From Lachnospiraceae bacterium (GTDB taxonomy: Bacteria > Bacillota > Clostridia > Lachnospirales > Lachnospiraceae): DNA of 64,000 bases. Below are positions 44,883 through 52,788 of this stretch, piece by piece; the stretch's first letter is position 1, and each line of letters starts with the position of its first letter. Where the stretch lies: NCBI GenBank assembly GCA_017619975.1, contig JAFZRH010000037.1, positions 1-64,000 on the forward strand. The letters are read 5' to 3'. The notes below the pieces were generated by a model. The model was given only the letters and a program-made list of their open reading frames with translations. It was not told where the DNA came from and did not search any database. The position numbers and the translations under genes are program-made.

Positions 44883-45179
44883 TTGAACATCAAGCAGACA
44901 GCGGTCGCCGGGACCATGGAGTCCAGCGACGTGATGGTCACGGTAAAACCGGCAGCCGAGCCGGGACTGGCCATACATATTCAAAGCAATGTTCTGACAA
45001 CGTTCGGCGATCAGATCCGTGCCGCCGTGGAGGATGTCTTCGCGGAATTCGGCATCCGGGACGCGGAGGTGTTCCTGGTGGATAAAGGCGCCATCGACTG
45101 CGTCATCCGGGCCCGCGTGCAGGCGGCGATCTGCCGCGCCACGGGCGAGGGCTTTAACTGGAAGGGAGAAGACAAGTAA
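44883..45179 (+). CDS. citD: citrate lyase acyl carrier protein (gamma subunit)
   Basis: A 98-residue carrier subunit holding the phosphoribosyl-dephospho-CoA arm. I place the start at TTG 44883, not ATG 44877: GGAGG at 44871-44875 is only 1 bp from the ATG but 7 bp from the TTG, and the TTG start puts the modified serine (VAGTMES) at position 14, as in the Klebsiella protein. Length then agrees with the family's 97-98. The stop overlaps the citE start (TAATG). Whether the enzyme cleaves citrate or citramalate cannot be told from this subunit. Confidence 0.88.
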   Translation: MNIKQTAVAGTMESSDVMVTVKPAAEPGLAIHIQSNVLTTFGDQIRAAVEDVFAEFGIRDAEVFLVDKGAIDCVIRARVQAAICRATGEGFNWKGEDK

Positions 45180-46063
45180 TGGGAAAGATCGCTTTAAAGA
45201 GGACCTCTCTCTATGCCAGCGGCGCCAGCCCCGTCAACCTGCTCCAGGCCCGCTTCTATAACGAGGACTGCCTGGTCTACGATCTGGAAGACTCCGTCCC
45301 CGTGCAGGAAAAGGATGCGGCCCGCCTTCTGGTCTACAACCTGGTCAAATATCAGCGCCCCACGGGCAAATACGTCATCATCCGCGTGAACGGCATCTAC
45401 TCCGAATATATCGACGAGGATCTGGAAGCCGCCGTCCGGGCGAAACCGGACGCGATCCGTATCCCGAAGGTCGAGCACGCCTATGAAGTGCAGAAGATCG
45501 CGAAGCGCATCACCGAGATCGAAAAAGCCGCCGGCATCGAGGAAGGATCCATTGAGCTGTGGTGCAACATCGAATCCTATCTGGGCGTTTTGAACGCCCG
45601 CGAGATCGCGGAATCGGATCCCCGCGTGGTGGCTTTGGCCCTCGGCGCCGAAGACTTCACCGCGAGCATGAAGGCCGCCCGCACCAAGGCGAGCCTGGAG
45701 ATCTTCTATGCCCGCAACGCGATCCTGATGGCCTGCCGCGCCGCCGGCGTGGAAGCCATCGATGCGGTCTTCTCGGATATCAACGACGTGGAAGGCCTGA
45801 AAGAAGACGTCAAGCTCACCCGGAACCTCGGCTTCGACGGCAAGACGGTGGTGCATCCCCGTCAGGTGGACGTGGTCAACGCCGCCTTCACGCCCAGCAA
45901 GAAAGAGATCAACTACGCGCTCCGCGTGCTGGCCGCCATCGAAGAGGGCAAACGGGAACACAAAGGCGCCGTGACGATCGGCGGCGACATGATCGACAAG
46001 CCCATGGAACTCAGAGCGCAGACGACGCTCGCCCAGGCGCGGGCCGCCGGCATCAACGTATAA
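45179..46063 (+). CDS. citE: citrate lyase beta subunit (citryl-ACP lyase type)
   Basis: A 294-residue HpcH/HpaI-type TIM barrel that cleaves the citryl (or citramalyl) thioester to oxaloacetate (or pyruvate) and acetyl carrier. It has the family opening (RTSLYASGASPVNLLQA), the metal block VYDLEDSVPVQEKDAAR, the arginine in VIIRVNG, ALGAEDFTASM and KTVVHPRQVDVVN. It overlaps citD by 1 bp and precedes citF by 15 bp. Confidence 0.92.
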   Translation: MGKIALKRTSLYASGASPVNLLQARFYNEDCLVYDLEDSVPVQEKDAARLLVYNLVKYQRPTGKYVIIRVNGIYSEYIDEDLEAAVRAKPDAIRIPKVEHAYEVQKIAKRITEIEKAAGIEEGSIELWCNIESYLGVLNAREIAESDPRVVALALGAEDFTASMKAARTKASLEIFYARNAILMACRAAGVEAIDAVFSDINDVEGLKEDVKLTRNLGFDGKTVVHPRQVDVVNAAFTPSKKEINYALRVLAAIEEGKREHKGAVTIGGDMIDKPMELRAQTTLAQARAAGINV

Positions 46064-46078
46064 GGGAGGAAAACAGCG

Positions 46079-47635
46079 ATGATCAATGCAGTAGGACGTG
46101 AACTTCCCGAAAAAATCGGCAATTATGTCGTCAAGCCTTTTATGGGAACCGGTCAGGCGAAGGATGATCTGCCGCCTGTCGTTTCCAAGCGCCGCCCGAC
46201 GCTCCGCCCCGCCTCCGGCACCAAGCTGCTGCCGACGCTGGAAGACGCCATCAAGGCCTGCGGCCTGAAGGACGGCATGACCATCTCCTTCCATCACTGC
46301 TTCCGCGAAGGCGACATGGTCATCGGTCAGGTGCTGACCGCGATCCGGAACTTAGGGATCAAGAATCTGCGCTTCGCGCCGAGCGCGGTCGTCAACATCA
46401 AGAACCCGTCCGTCACGGAATTCGTGAAGGACGGCACCATTACGAATATCGAAGCCAGCGGCATCCGCGGCGAGCTGGGCGATGCGGTCATAGACGGCCT
46501 GATGGAAAATCCCGTCATCCTGCGTCCGCACGGCGCCCGTCCTCGAGCCATCGAGAGCGGCGATCTGATGATCGACGTGGCTTTCCTGGGCGCTTCCGCC
46601 GCCGATGAGTACGGCAACGCGACCGGCCAGATCGGCCCGAACGCCTGCGGCTCCATGGGCTACGCCTTCGTGGACGCCCACAACGCGGGCAAGGTCGTCA
46701 TCGTGACCGACAACCTGGTCGATTATCCCTGCGCACCCGTCAGCATTTCGCAGCAGTTCGTGGACTACGTGGTCAAGGTGGACCAGGCCGGCGATCCCGC
46801 GAAGATCGGCGCCGGCGCCGCCCGCATCACCAAGAATCCGCGCGACCTCATGATCGCGAAGCGGACAGTGGACGTGATCGCGGCCTCGCGCATGTTCAAA
46901 CAGGGCTTCTCCTTCCAGACCGGCGCCGGCGCCATCGCGATCGCCTGCACCAACTTCCTTTCGGAAAAGATGGAAGAGGCCGGCATCACAGCCAGCTTCG
47001 CGCTGGGCGGCATCCCGGCGGCCATCATCGACATGTACAAAAAGGGCCAGGTCCGCGTGGTCGCCTGCTCGCAGTCCTTTGATGCGGTCGCGGCCAAGGC
47101 GATCGTGGACTGCCCCGGCGTCATTGAGATCGACAATGCGGTCTATTCCAACATCTACAGCAAAGGCTGCATGCTGGACCGTCTGAACTTCGGCGTTTTA
47201 GGCGCTCTCGAGATCGACACGGACTTCAACATCAACATCCTGACCGGCTCGTCCGGCGAGATGATGGGCGGTCTGGGCGGCGGTCCCGACGTGGCGGACG
47301 GTGCGGACATCTCCATCGTCACGCTGCCTGTGGTCAGAGGCCGGACCCCGTCCATCGTGCCGAAGGTCTTCACCTGCTGCACGCCCGGCACCTCGGTAGC
47401 CGTGGTTGTGACGGAAGCGGGCGTAGCCCTGAACCCGAAGCACAAGTACTATGAAGAGCTGAAGGAAGACTTGACGGCGGCGAACGTCAAGCTCGTCAGC
47501 ATCGAAGAGCTCTGTGAGCTGGCGCGCTCCATCGTGGGAACGCCCAAGCCCATCGAGTGCACCGACAAGATCGTGGCGGTCGTAGAATACCGCGACGGAA
47601 CCGTAATTGATGTCATCAGGCAGATCAAACGCTGA
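46079..47635 (+). CDS. citF: citrate lyase alpha subunit (acyl-ACP transferase type)
   Basis: A 518-residue CoA-transferase-fold subunit that swaps the acetyl group on the carrier for citrate (or citramalate). Recognised by the N-terminal block (KLLPTLEDAIKACGLKDGM, then SFHHCFREGD), GANACGSMGYAFVDAHNAG-like sequence in the middle and the C-terminal GEMMGGLGGGPDVADGA. TAAGGGAGG gives a strong ribosome site. Length is normal. The operon runs on with a 40 bp gap into an unrecognised gene. Confidence 0.93.
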   Translation: MINAVGRELPEKIGNYVVKPFMGTGQAKDDLPPVVSKRRPTLRPASGTKLLPTLEDAIKACGLKDGMTISFHHCFREGDMVIGQVLTAIRNLGIKNLRFAPSAVVNIKNPSVTEFVKDGTITNIEASGIRGELGDAVIDGLMENPVILRPHGARPRAIESGDLMIDVAFLGASAADEYGNATGQIGPNACGSMGYAFVDAHNAGKVVIVTDNLVDYPCAPVSISQQFVDYVVKVDQAGDPAKIGAGAARITKNPRDLMIAKRTVDVIAASRMFKQGFSFQTGAGAIAIACTNFLSEKMEEAGITASFALGGIPAAIIDMYKKGQVRVVACSQSFDAVAAKAIVDCPGVIEIDNAVYSNIYSKGCMLDRLNFGVLGALEIDTDFNINILTGSSGEMMGGLGGGPDVADGADISIVTLPVVRGRTPSIVPKVFTCCTPGTSVAVVVTEAGVALNPKHKYYEELKEDLTAANVKLVSIEELCELARSIVGTPKPIECTDKIVAVVEYRDGTVIDVIRQIKR

Positions 47636-47675
47636 GGCATTCAAATAGAGAGCAATCAATAACAGGAGGAACACT

Positions 47676-48581
47676 ATGAACAGCATGGAAGAAACCAGAA
47701 ATTTCCTGGAAAGCATCGGTCAGCCCAGAGGCGACCTGTACAGCCTTCCCACTTCCGAGAAGCGCTTTGACGACGGCTGCCAGTACCGTTTTGAGGTGCC
47801 CGGCATTCAGAGCCCCGGCGTTATGCGCACGCTGCTGGAAGAATTTGACAGACTCGGCTTCTACATCCACCGCGTGACCCAGACCAAGGGTATCTGGACG
47901 CTGACGGATGCGGAAATTACGCAGATGGTCGATCTGGCCAAGGAACATCAGGTCGAACTGATCCTCGCGATCGGACCGCGTGCCACCACCGATACCTCCG
48001 CCTCCGTGAAGTCTCCGGAAGGCGTCCGCATGGGCTACCGTCTGCGCGGCCAGGATCAGGTCGTCCGCGCGATCGAAGACGTCCGCCGTGCCGCACGTCT
48101 GGGCGTGCGCACCTTCCTGGTGTACGATGAAGGCTGCCTGTGGGCCCTGAACAAAGGCCGCGCCGCCGGCCTCATCCCCGCCGACTGCAAGTTTAAGATC
48201 TCCGCGCACGCCGGCCACGGCAACCCCTGCTCCGCCAAACTGCTCGAAGAGATCGGCGCCGACTCCTTCAACATCGTCCGTGACTATCAGCTGCAGCACC
48301 TGGCAGCCGTCCGCGCGGCCATCAACATCCCGATCGACTGCCACACCGAGAACCCCGAATCCTCCGGCGGCTTCATCCGTCACTACGAGGTACCGGAAAT
48401 GATCCGTGTCGCGGCTCCTATCTATCTGAAGACCGGCGGCTCCGTGGCCAAGACCCACAGCTGGGATTCCACCGATGCCGACGCCAAGAAGCGCGCGAAA
48501 CAGGTCATGCTGGTCAAGCGCATGATCGATGAGTACTATCCGGAAGCTCTGTACTCGCCGAAGGGATCCCTGAACCACTAA
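47676..48581 (+). CDS. unrecognised TIM-barrel-like protein in the citrate lyase operon
   Basis: A 301-residue soluble protein I cannot name; distant likeness to U32-peptidase-type barrels is possible. The alternation of strands and helices fits a TIM barrel: strands near VELILAIGPR, RTFLVYDEGCLWAL, FKISAHAGHGNPCSA, SFNIVRDYQ and IPIDCHTENPESSGG. Conserved-looking polar clusters (HAGHGNPC, DCHTEN, KTGGSVAKTHSWD) sit at strand ends, where barrel enzymes keep their catalytic groups, so an aldolase, lyase or isomerase step is plausible. AACAGGAGGAAC precedes the ATG. Between citF and a hydratase it probably acts in the same pathway. Confidence 0.6.
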   Translation: MNSMEETRNFLESIGQPRGDLYSLPTSEKRFDDGCQYRFEVPGIQSPGVMRTLLEEFDRLGFYIHRVTQTKGIWTLTDAEITQMVDLAKEHQVELILAIGPRATTDTSASVKSPEGVRMGYRLRGQDQVVRAIEDVRRAARLGVRTFLVYDEGCLWALNKGRAAGLIPADCKFKISAHAGHGNPCSAKLLEEIGADSFNIVRDYQLQHLAAVRAAINIPIDCHTENPESSGGFIRHYEVPEMIRVAAPIYLKTGGSVAKTHSWDSTDADAKKRAKQVMLVKRMIDEYYPEALYSPKGSLNH

Positions 48582-48603
48582 TTTCAGCTGCAAGGAGATT
48601 CTC

Positions 48604-49113
48604 ATGGAAATCAGAACTATCACCGCTCCGTTTACGGATGAAGTCCTTTCCTCCCTTCAGGTCGGCGATATCGTCAACGTGTCCGGCACCATTTTCTGCG
48701 GCCGTGACGCGGTGCTGCCCCGTCTGGTCAAGCTGATGGAAGAAGGCAAGTGGGAAGAACAGGGCATCGACTTAAAAGGCGGCGTGATCTTCCACACGGC
48801 GGTCAGCCGCGCCGGCGTCGGCCCTACCTCCAGCAACAAAGCGGAGCTCGAGGGCACCATGCCGCAGCTGACCGAAGCCGGGATCCGGATGTTCCTGGGC
48901 AAGGGCGAGCTGAAGGATGAAACCATCGCGATGTTCGACCGCTACAATGCCGTGTACGCGGTCATCGCGCCCGTAACGGCGCTCTTAAACAGCAAGGTCC
49001 TGTCTCAGAAATGCATTGCGCATCCCGAGCTGGGCATGGAAGCCTTCTACGAACTGCAGGTAGAAAAGTTCCCGTGCATCATCGCGGCGGCGCACGGCAA
49101 GAGACTGTCCTAA
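48604..49113 (+). CDS. class I fumarase/tartrate/mesaconate-type hydratase, beta subunit
   Basis: A 169-residue protein matching the C-terminal half of FumA and the TtdB subunit. It has ITAPFTDEVLSSLQVGDIVNVSGTIFCGRDA near the start, HTAVSRAGVGPTSSNKAE in the middle and GMEAFYELQVEKFPCIIAA at the end. With the alpha subunit encoded 13 bp downstream it should form a [4Fe-4S] hydro-lyase. The beta gene comes before the alpha gene, the reverse of ttdAB. Fumarate, tartrate and mesaconate enzymes of this class cannot be told apart by eye. Confidence 0.88.
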   Translation: MEIRTITAPFTDEVLSSLQVGDIVNVSGTIFCGRDAVLPRLVKLMEEGKWEEQGIDLKGGVIFHTAVSRAGVGPTSSNKAELEGTMPQLTEAGIRMFLGKGELKDETIAMFDRYNAVYAVIAPVTALLNSKVLSQKCIAHPELGMEAFYELQVEKFPCIIAAAHGKRLS

Positions 49114-49126
49114 GGAGGGAAGCAGC

Positions 49127-49984
49127 ATGGAATTCAATTATAACGATGTTGTGGCAAAGGTAGCCGACTGTCTCGTACGGGCCGGCTCGACCTTCCGTCA
49201 GGACAAAAAGGACGCTTACAAGTGCGCCATCCAGTGTGAAGAGCTGGAACGCGCCAAATGGAACCTGGAAACGATCCTGGAGAACGCCGAAGTGGCGGAG
49301 CGCGACAGAAGCCCGCTCTGCGACGATACCGGCATCCCGCACGTTTTCGTGGAAGTCGGCCCGAACCGCTGTCTTACCGGCTCCATGATGAAGGCCATCC
49401 AGGAAGGCGTGCGCGAAGGCTTAAAGGAACTGCCCGGCCGTCCCATGGCGATCAAGGGGAACGATGCGGAACGCATCGATATGTCCGGCGGCATCAGCCC
49501 GAATTCGGAAGATCTGGCGCTGGCGCCTTTCCTGATCAAGGAAGTGGAAGAGGACGTGATCCGCGTCCACATCCTGATGCTGGGCGGCGGTCCCGCGATC
49601 CGCGGCATTACGCACCGCATCTTCCACAAGCACAACCTGCAGGTGGTGCTGGATGAGATCGTGGCCCGCGCCAAGGAAGGCACGAGACTTCTGGGCTGTA
49701 CGCCCTGCGCGCTGGCCGTCGGCGTCGGCCGCTCCCAGTTCGAGGCGACGGCTCTCATGATGGAAGCGATGGTCTACAGCGATTTCTCCAAGCAGAACGA
49801 GATGGAGAAGTACATCACCGACAAGGTCAACGAGAGCGGCGTCGGCCCGCTGGGCTTAAAGGGCAAGACGACGGTCCTGGCCACCTTCATGAAGGTCGGC
49901 CCGCAGCGTGCCAGCGGCGTCCGCGTCGTGGCGCTGCGCCCGGGCTGCTGCTTCGAGCCGCGCATGGCCTGCGTGGAACTGTAA
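49127..49984 (+). CDS. class I fumarase/tartrate/mesaconate-type hydratase, alpha subunit
   Basis: A 285-residue catalytic subunit carrying the cluster. Candidate cluster cysteines are in SPLCDDTGIPHVF (about residue 64), LGCTPCALAVGVG and near RPGCCFEPR. Other family blocks are DMSGGISPN and SGVGPLGLKGKTTVLA. Oxygen-sensitive hydratases of this kind interconvert fumarate and malate, or in Clostridium glutamate fermentation mesaconate and citramalate. Next to a citrate/citramalate-lyase-type enzyme both options fit. TAAGGAGGGAAGC precedes the ATG. Confidence 0.9.
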   Translation: MEFNYNDVVAKVADCLVRAGSTFRQDKKDAYKCAIQCEELERAKWNLETILENAEVAERDRSPLCDDTGIPHVFVEVGPNRCLTGSMMKAIQEGVREGLKELPGRPMAIKGNDAERIDMSGGISPNSEDLALAPFLIKEVEEDVIRVHILMLGGGPAIRGITHRIFHKHNLQVVLDEIVARAKEGTRLLGCTPCALAVGVGRSQFEATALMMEAMVYSDFSKQNEMEKYITDKVNESGVGPLGLKGKTTVLATFMKVGPQRASGVRVVALRPGCCFEPRMACVEL

Positions 49985-50004
49985 ACTGTTTAAGGAGGGG
50001 GCAA

Positions 50005-50059
50005 GTCGCCCCCTCCCGCCCCTTTGGGGCACCCTCCCCCGCGTCCGGGGGAGGGCAAG
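50005..50059 (-). repeat. REP-like double-hairpin repeat, copy D
   Basis: A 55 bp unit; its reverse complement matches copy C (34929-34983) at 49 of 55 positions, with differences mostly in hairpin loops. It lies between the hydratase and PrpD genes. The two copies are inverted relative to each other, about 15 kb apart. Confidence 0.8.
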
Positions 50060-50073
50060 TTAGGAGTATCGTC

Positions 50074-51423
50074 ATGATCAATATTACCGATATCTTCACA
50101 GATACCCTCTACGAACTGGCAAACGGCCCGATCCCCGAAGAAGTGATGTTTGAGGCGCGCAAGTGCGTGCTGGATCTTCTGGGCTCCATGATCGGCGGCA
50201 CGGCCTGGCTGAAGGACCGCCTGAATCCCTATCTGGATCTGATGTCGGAAAGCGAAGGCTCGACAGTCGTCAATATGGGCCGGAAGGCTTCCCTGCAGAA
50301 CGCCACGCTGGTCAACGGCATGTGTGCCCACGTTTTCGATATGGACGACGGCCACCGCTTCAGCACGGTCCATCTGGCCTCGACGGTCATCCCCGCGACG
50401 CTGGCGGTCTGCGAGCGCTTTGATCTGGGAATGGAAGACCTGCTGCGCGGCGTGATCATCGGCTATGAGACCGGGATCCGCCTGGGCCGCTGCCTGCAGC
50501 CGTCCCACAGAAACCGCGGCTTCCATTCGTCCGGCACCATCGGCACGCTCGGCGCGGCCATGGCCGTCGCGGCGGCGATGCGCTTTACCCGCGCGGAAAC
50601 CAAGGCGGCTTTAAGCGCGGCGACTTCTTCCGCGGCCGGCAACAACCGCATGATGCTCGGCTCCTCCACCATGAAACCGTACAATATCGGCCGCGCGGGC
50701 CACGACGGCATCACCGCCGCCCTGATCGCGAAGGCCGGCTTTGTGGGACCGGAGAACAGTTTTGAAGATCAGTTCGGCTGGCTGCCTTCCATGGCGGAAA
50801 AATACGACGTGAGCGGCCTGTATCTGGAAAATGACCCGAATTTCAATATTTTGGGCGCGTATCATAAACCCTACGCTTCCTGCCGTCACACGCATGCCGC
50901 CATCGACGGCGCGCTGGGCGTGCGGGCGGAACATGAAGTGGATCCGGCCAAGGTCGAGCGGATCATCGTGCGCATGTACGGACAGGGCGTCAAGGGACAC
51001 GAATTCAAGGAGATCCCGACCGCCGTTTCCGGCAAGATGAGCATTCCGTTCTGCGTGGCGCTGGCGCTGGTCAAAGGCTCGGCCGGCATGCGGGATTTCT
51101 CGGAGGAGAACATCCACGACCCGCTGATCCTGGACATTCTGGAGAAGACCGACGTCTATCCCGACGCGGAGATGACGTCCTGGGTCCCGAAGAAGCGCGC
51201 GGCCAACGTGGAAGTCATCTTACAGGACGGCACGCACTTCTTAAAGCAGGTGGATTTTGCCAAGGGTGAGCCCGAGATCCCCATGACCCTGTCGGATTTC
51301 CGGACGAAGTTCACGGATCTGGCCTGCTACGGCGGCAAGAGCGAAGAAGAAACGGAACGGATCGCGAAGCTGGTGCTGGAAGAAAGTCCGCGCGTCCGCG
51401 AGCTGATCGACTATCTGAAATAA
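50074..51423 (+). CDS. MmgE/PrpD-family protein
   Basis: A 449-residue member of the family including 2-methylcitrate dehydratase, cis-aconitate decarboxylase and iminodisuccinate epimerase. Recognisable blocks: the N-terminal KCVLDLLGSMIGGT, NATLVNGMCAHVFDMDDGH (about residues 87-105) and PYASCRHTHAAIDGAL in the second domain, the last containing likely active-site residues. Members do not use a metal cluster. A dehydratase or epimerase working on a tricarboxylate or branched hydroxydicarboxylate would suit a lyase operon. GTTAGGAGT gives the ribosome site. Confidence 0.85.
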   Translation: MINITDIFTDTLYELANGPIPEEVMFEARKCVLDLLGSMIGGTAWLKDRLNPYLDLMSESEGSTVVNMGRKASLQNATLVNGMCAHVFDMDDGHRFSTVHLASTVIPATLAVCERFDLGMEDLLRGVIIGYETGIRLGRCLQPSHRNRGFHSSGTIGTLGAAMAVAAAMRFTRAETKAALSAATSSAAGNNRMMLGSSTMKPYNIGRAGHDGITAALIAKAGFVGPENSFEDQFGWLPSMAEKYDVSGLYLENDPNFNILGAYHKPYASCRHTHAAIDGALGVRAEHEVDPAKVERIIVRMYGQGVKGHEFKEIPTAVSGKMSIPFCVALALVKGSAGMRDFSEENIHDPLILDILEKTDVYPDAEMTSWVPKKRAANVEVILQDGTHFLKQVDFAKGEPEIPMTLSDFRTKFTDLACYGGKSEEETERIAKLVLEESPRVRELIDYLK

Positions 51424-51438
51424 GGAGAACATAAAAGT

Positions 51439-52557
51439 ATGGCAAATGAATTCAAGCCGGTAAAATTCGGCTGCGGAAGATATGTACAGGCGCCCGGCGC
51501 CATCGAGATCGTAGGCCGCGAAGCGGAGCTGCTGCACTGCAAAAAAGCCCTGATCGTCGCGGGACAGAAGGCGTATGAAGCGGCCGGCGCTCAGCTGGAA
51601 GCCAGCCTGAAGAACTACGGCGTCGATTTCGAAGTCTTCATCATGACCACCGACTGCACCTATGAAACGCTGGCGTATTTAAAGAGCGAAGTCGTTCCGA
51701 AGGTGAAGCCCGACTGCGTCATCAGCCTGGGCGGCGGCAAGGTCATGGATATGGGCAAGGCGACCGGTCACGGCTGCGAGATCCCGGTCATCAACGTGCC
51801 GACCTCCGTGGCGACGGTCAACTGCTGGTCCGCCATGTCGGTCATGTACACGCCGGACCACAAGCCCATCGACCGTATCTGGCACGCCAAGGAAAACAAC
51901 GCGGTCATCATCGATACGCAGATCATCGCCAACGCGCCGGTCAAGCTTTTCGCTTCCGGTATGGCGGATGCCTTCGCGAAATACATCGAGACCGGTCTGA
52001 TGATGGAGTACAACGATCTGTATTCCGTCCCGATCGGCATGTACTGCTCCAAGATCCTGGCGGGCACCACGAATGAGATCCTGCTGAACAAAGGCGAAAA
52101 GGCCTACCGCGACTGCGAGGCGCATCAGGTGACGGAAGAACTGGAAGCCTGCACCTTCGCGAACGTGGCGACCACGGCCCTGGCGGCGGCGGTCAACTAC
52201 AACAACCACAAGGCGCTGATCAGCGGCGGAAAGAAGGGCGCGACCTTCGCGCACGCGATGTACTATGCCTGCAAGACCATCTACACGGAAGAGACCGCGG
52301 AATGGCTGCACGGCGAGATCGTGGGCCTCGGCTGCCAGGCTGCCATGCACGCGTACGAGCGGCCGGAGTTCGAGACCAAGAACTTCAAGCGCTATATGGC
52401 CGCCATCCATCAGCCCATGAGTCTGCGCGACCTGGGCATCAACCCGACGGACGAAGAAGTCCGCAAGCTGGTCGACTGCATGATGGTCGTCTGGGGCAAG
52501 CACCCGGCCGAGCACTGGCAGATCATGTACGACGCCCTGCAGTTCATCAAGGGCTGA
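51439..52557 (+). CDS. GldA-like metal-dependent alcohol dehydrogenase
   Basis: A 372-residue group III iron/zinc alcohol dehydrogenase close to glycerol dehydrogenase. NAD binding is in ISLGGGKVMDMGKA and VPTSVATVNCWSAMSV; metal ligands are expected in GMADAFAKY (Asp), FAHAMYY (His) and WLHGEIVGLG (His). The usual reaction oxidises a secondary alcohol such as glycerol; here a hydroxyacid or keto-acid intermediate is as likely. It follows the PrpD-type gene by 15 bp, behind TAAGGAG. Confidence 0.85.
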   Translation: MANEFKPVKFGCGRYVQAPGAIEIVGREAELLHCKKALIVAGQKAYEAAGAQLEASLKNYGVDFEVFIMTTDCTYETLAYLKSEVVPKVKPDCVISLGGGKVMDMGKATGHGCEIPVINVPTSVATVNCWSAMSVMYTPDHKPIDRIWHAKENNAVIIDTQIIANAPVKLFASGMADAFAKYIETGLMMEYNDLYSVPIGMYCSKILAGTTNEILLNKGEKAYRDCEAHQVTEELEACTFANVATTALAAAVNYNNHKALISGGKKGATFAHAMYYACKTIYTEETAEWLHGEIVGLGCQAAMHAYERPEFETKNFKRYMAAIHQPMSLRDLGINPTDEEVRKLVDCMMVVWGKHPAEHWQIMYDALQFIKG

Positions 52558-52570
52558 TACGGCTTCGGGT

Positions 52571-52739
52571 GTGTCATTCTTAAGCGACGGCGGAGGCAAA
52601 GCCTTCCCCTCTGGGGAAGGTGGCACGGCGAAGCCGTGACGGATGAGGTTTTTGCCTCCGCCGGAGCCGAAGAATCCTGCCTGGAAGCAGCTGCTGCCGC
52701 TTCGCGGCAAAGATTCCTCGCTGCCGCTCGGAATGACAC
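52571..52739. repeat. nested palindromic element (MITE-like) containing REP-like copy B
   Basis: Outer inverted ends GTGTCATTC (52571-52579) and GAATGACAC (52731-52739); inside them a 13 bp inverted pair, CGGCGGAGGCAAA (52588-52600) and TTTGCCTCCGCCG (52651-52663); and inside that a double-hairpin unit (52601-52649) ending GGATGAGGT like copy A. The right part holds a further GC-rich segment. It fills most of the 231 bp gap between the GldA-like and AbrB genes and encodes nothing. Confidence 0.75.
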
Positions 52740-52788
52740 GGGATGTATTTTGTTTTTCGTTCGGTTCCGTCATGGGGGAGGAGTTATC

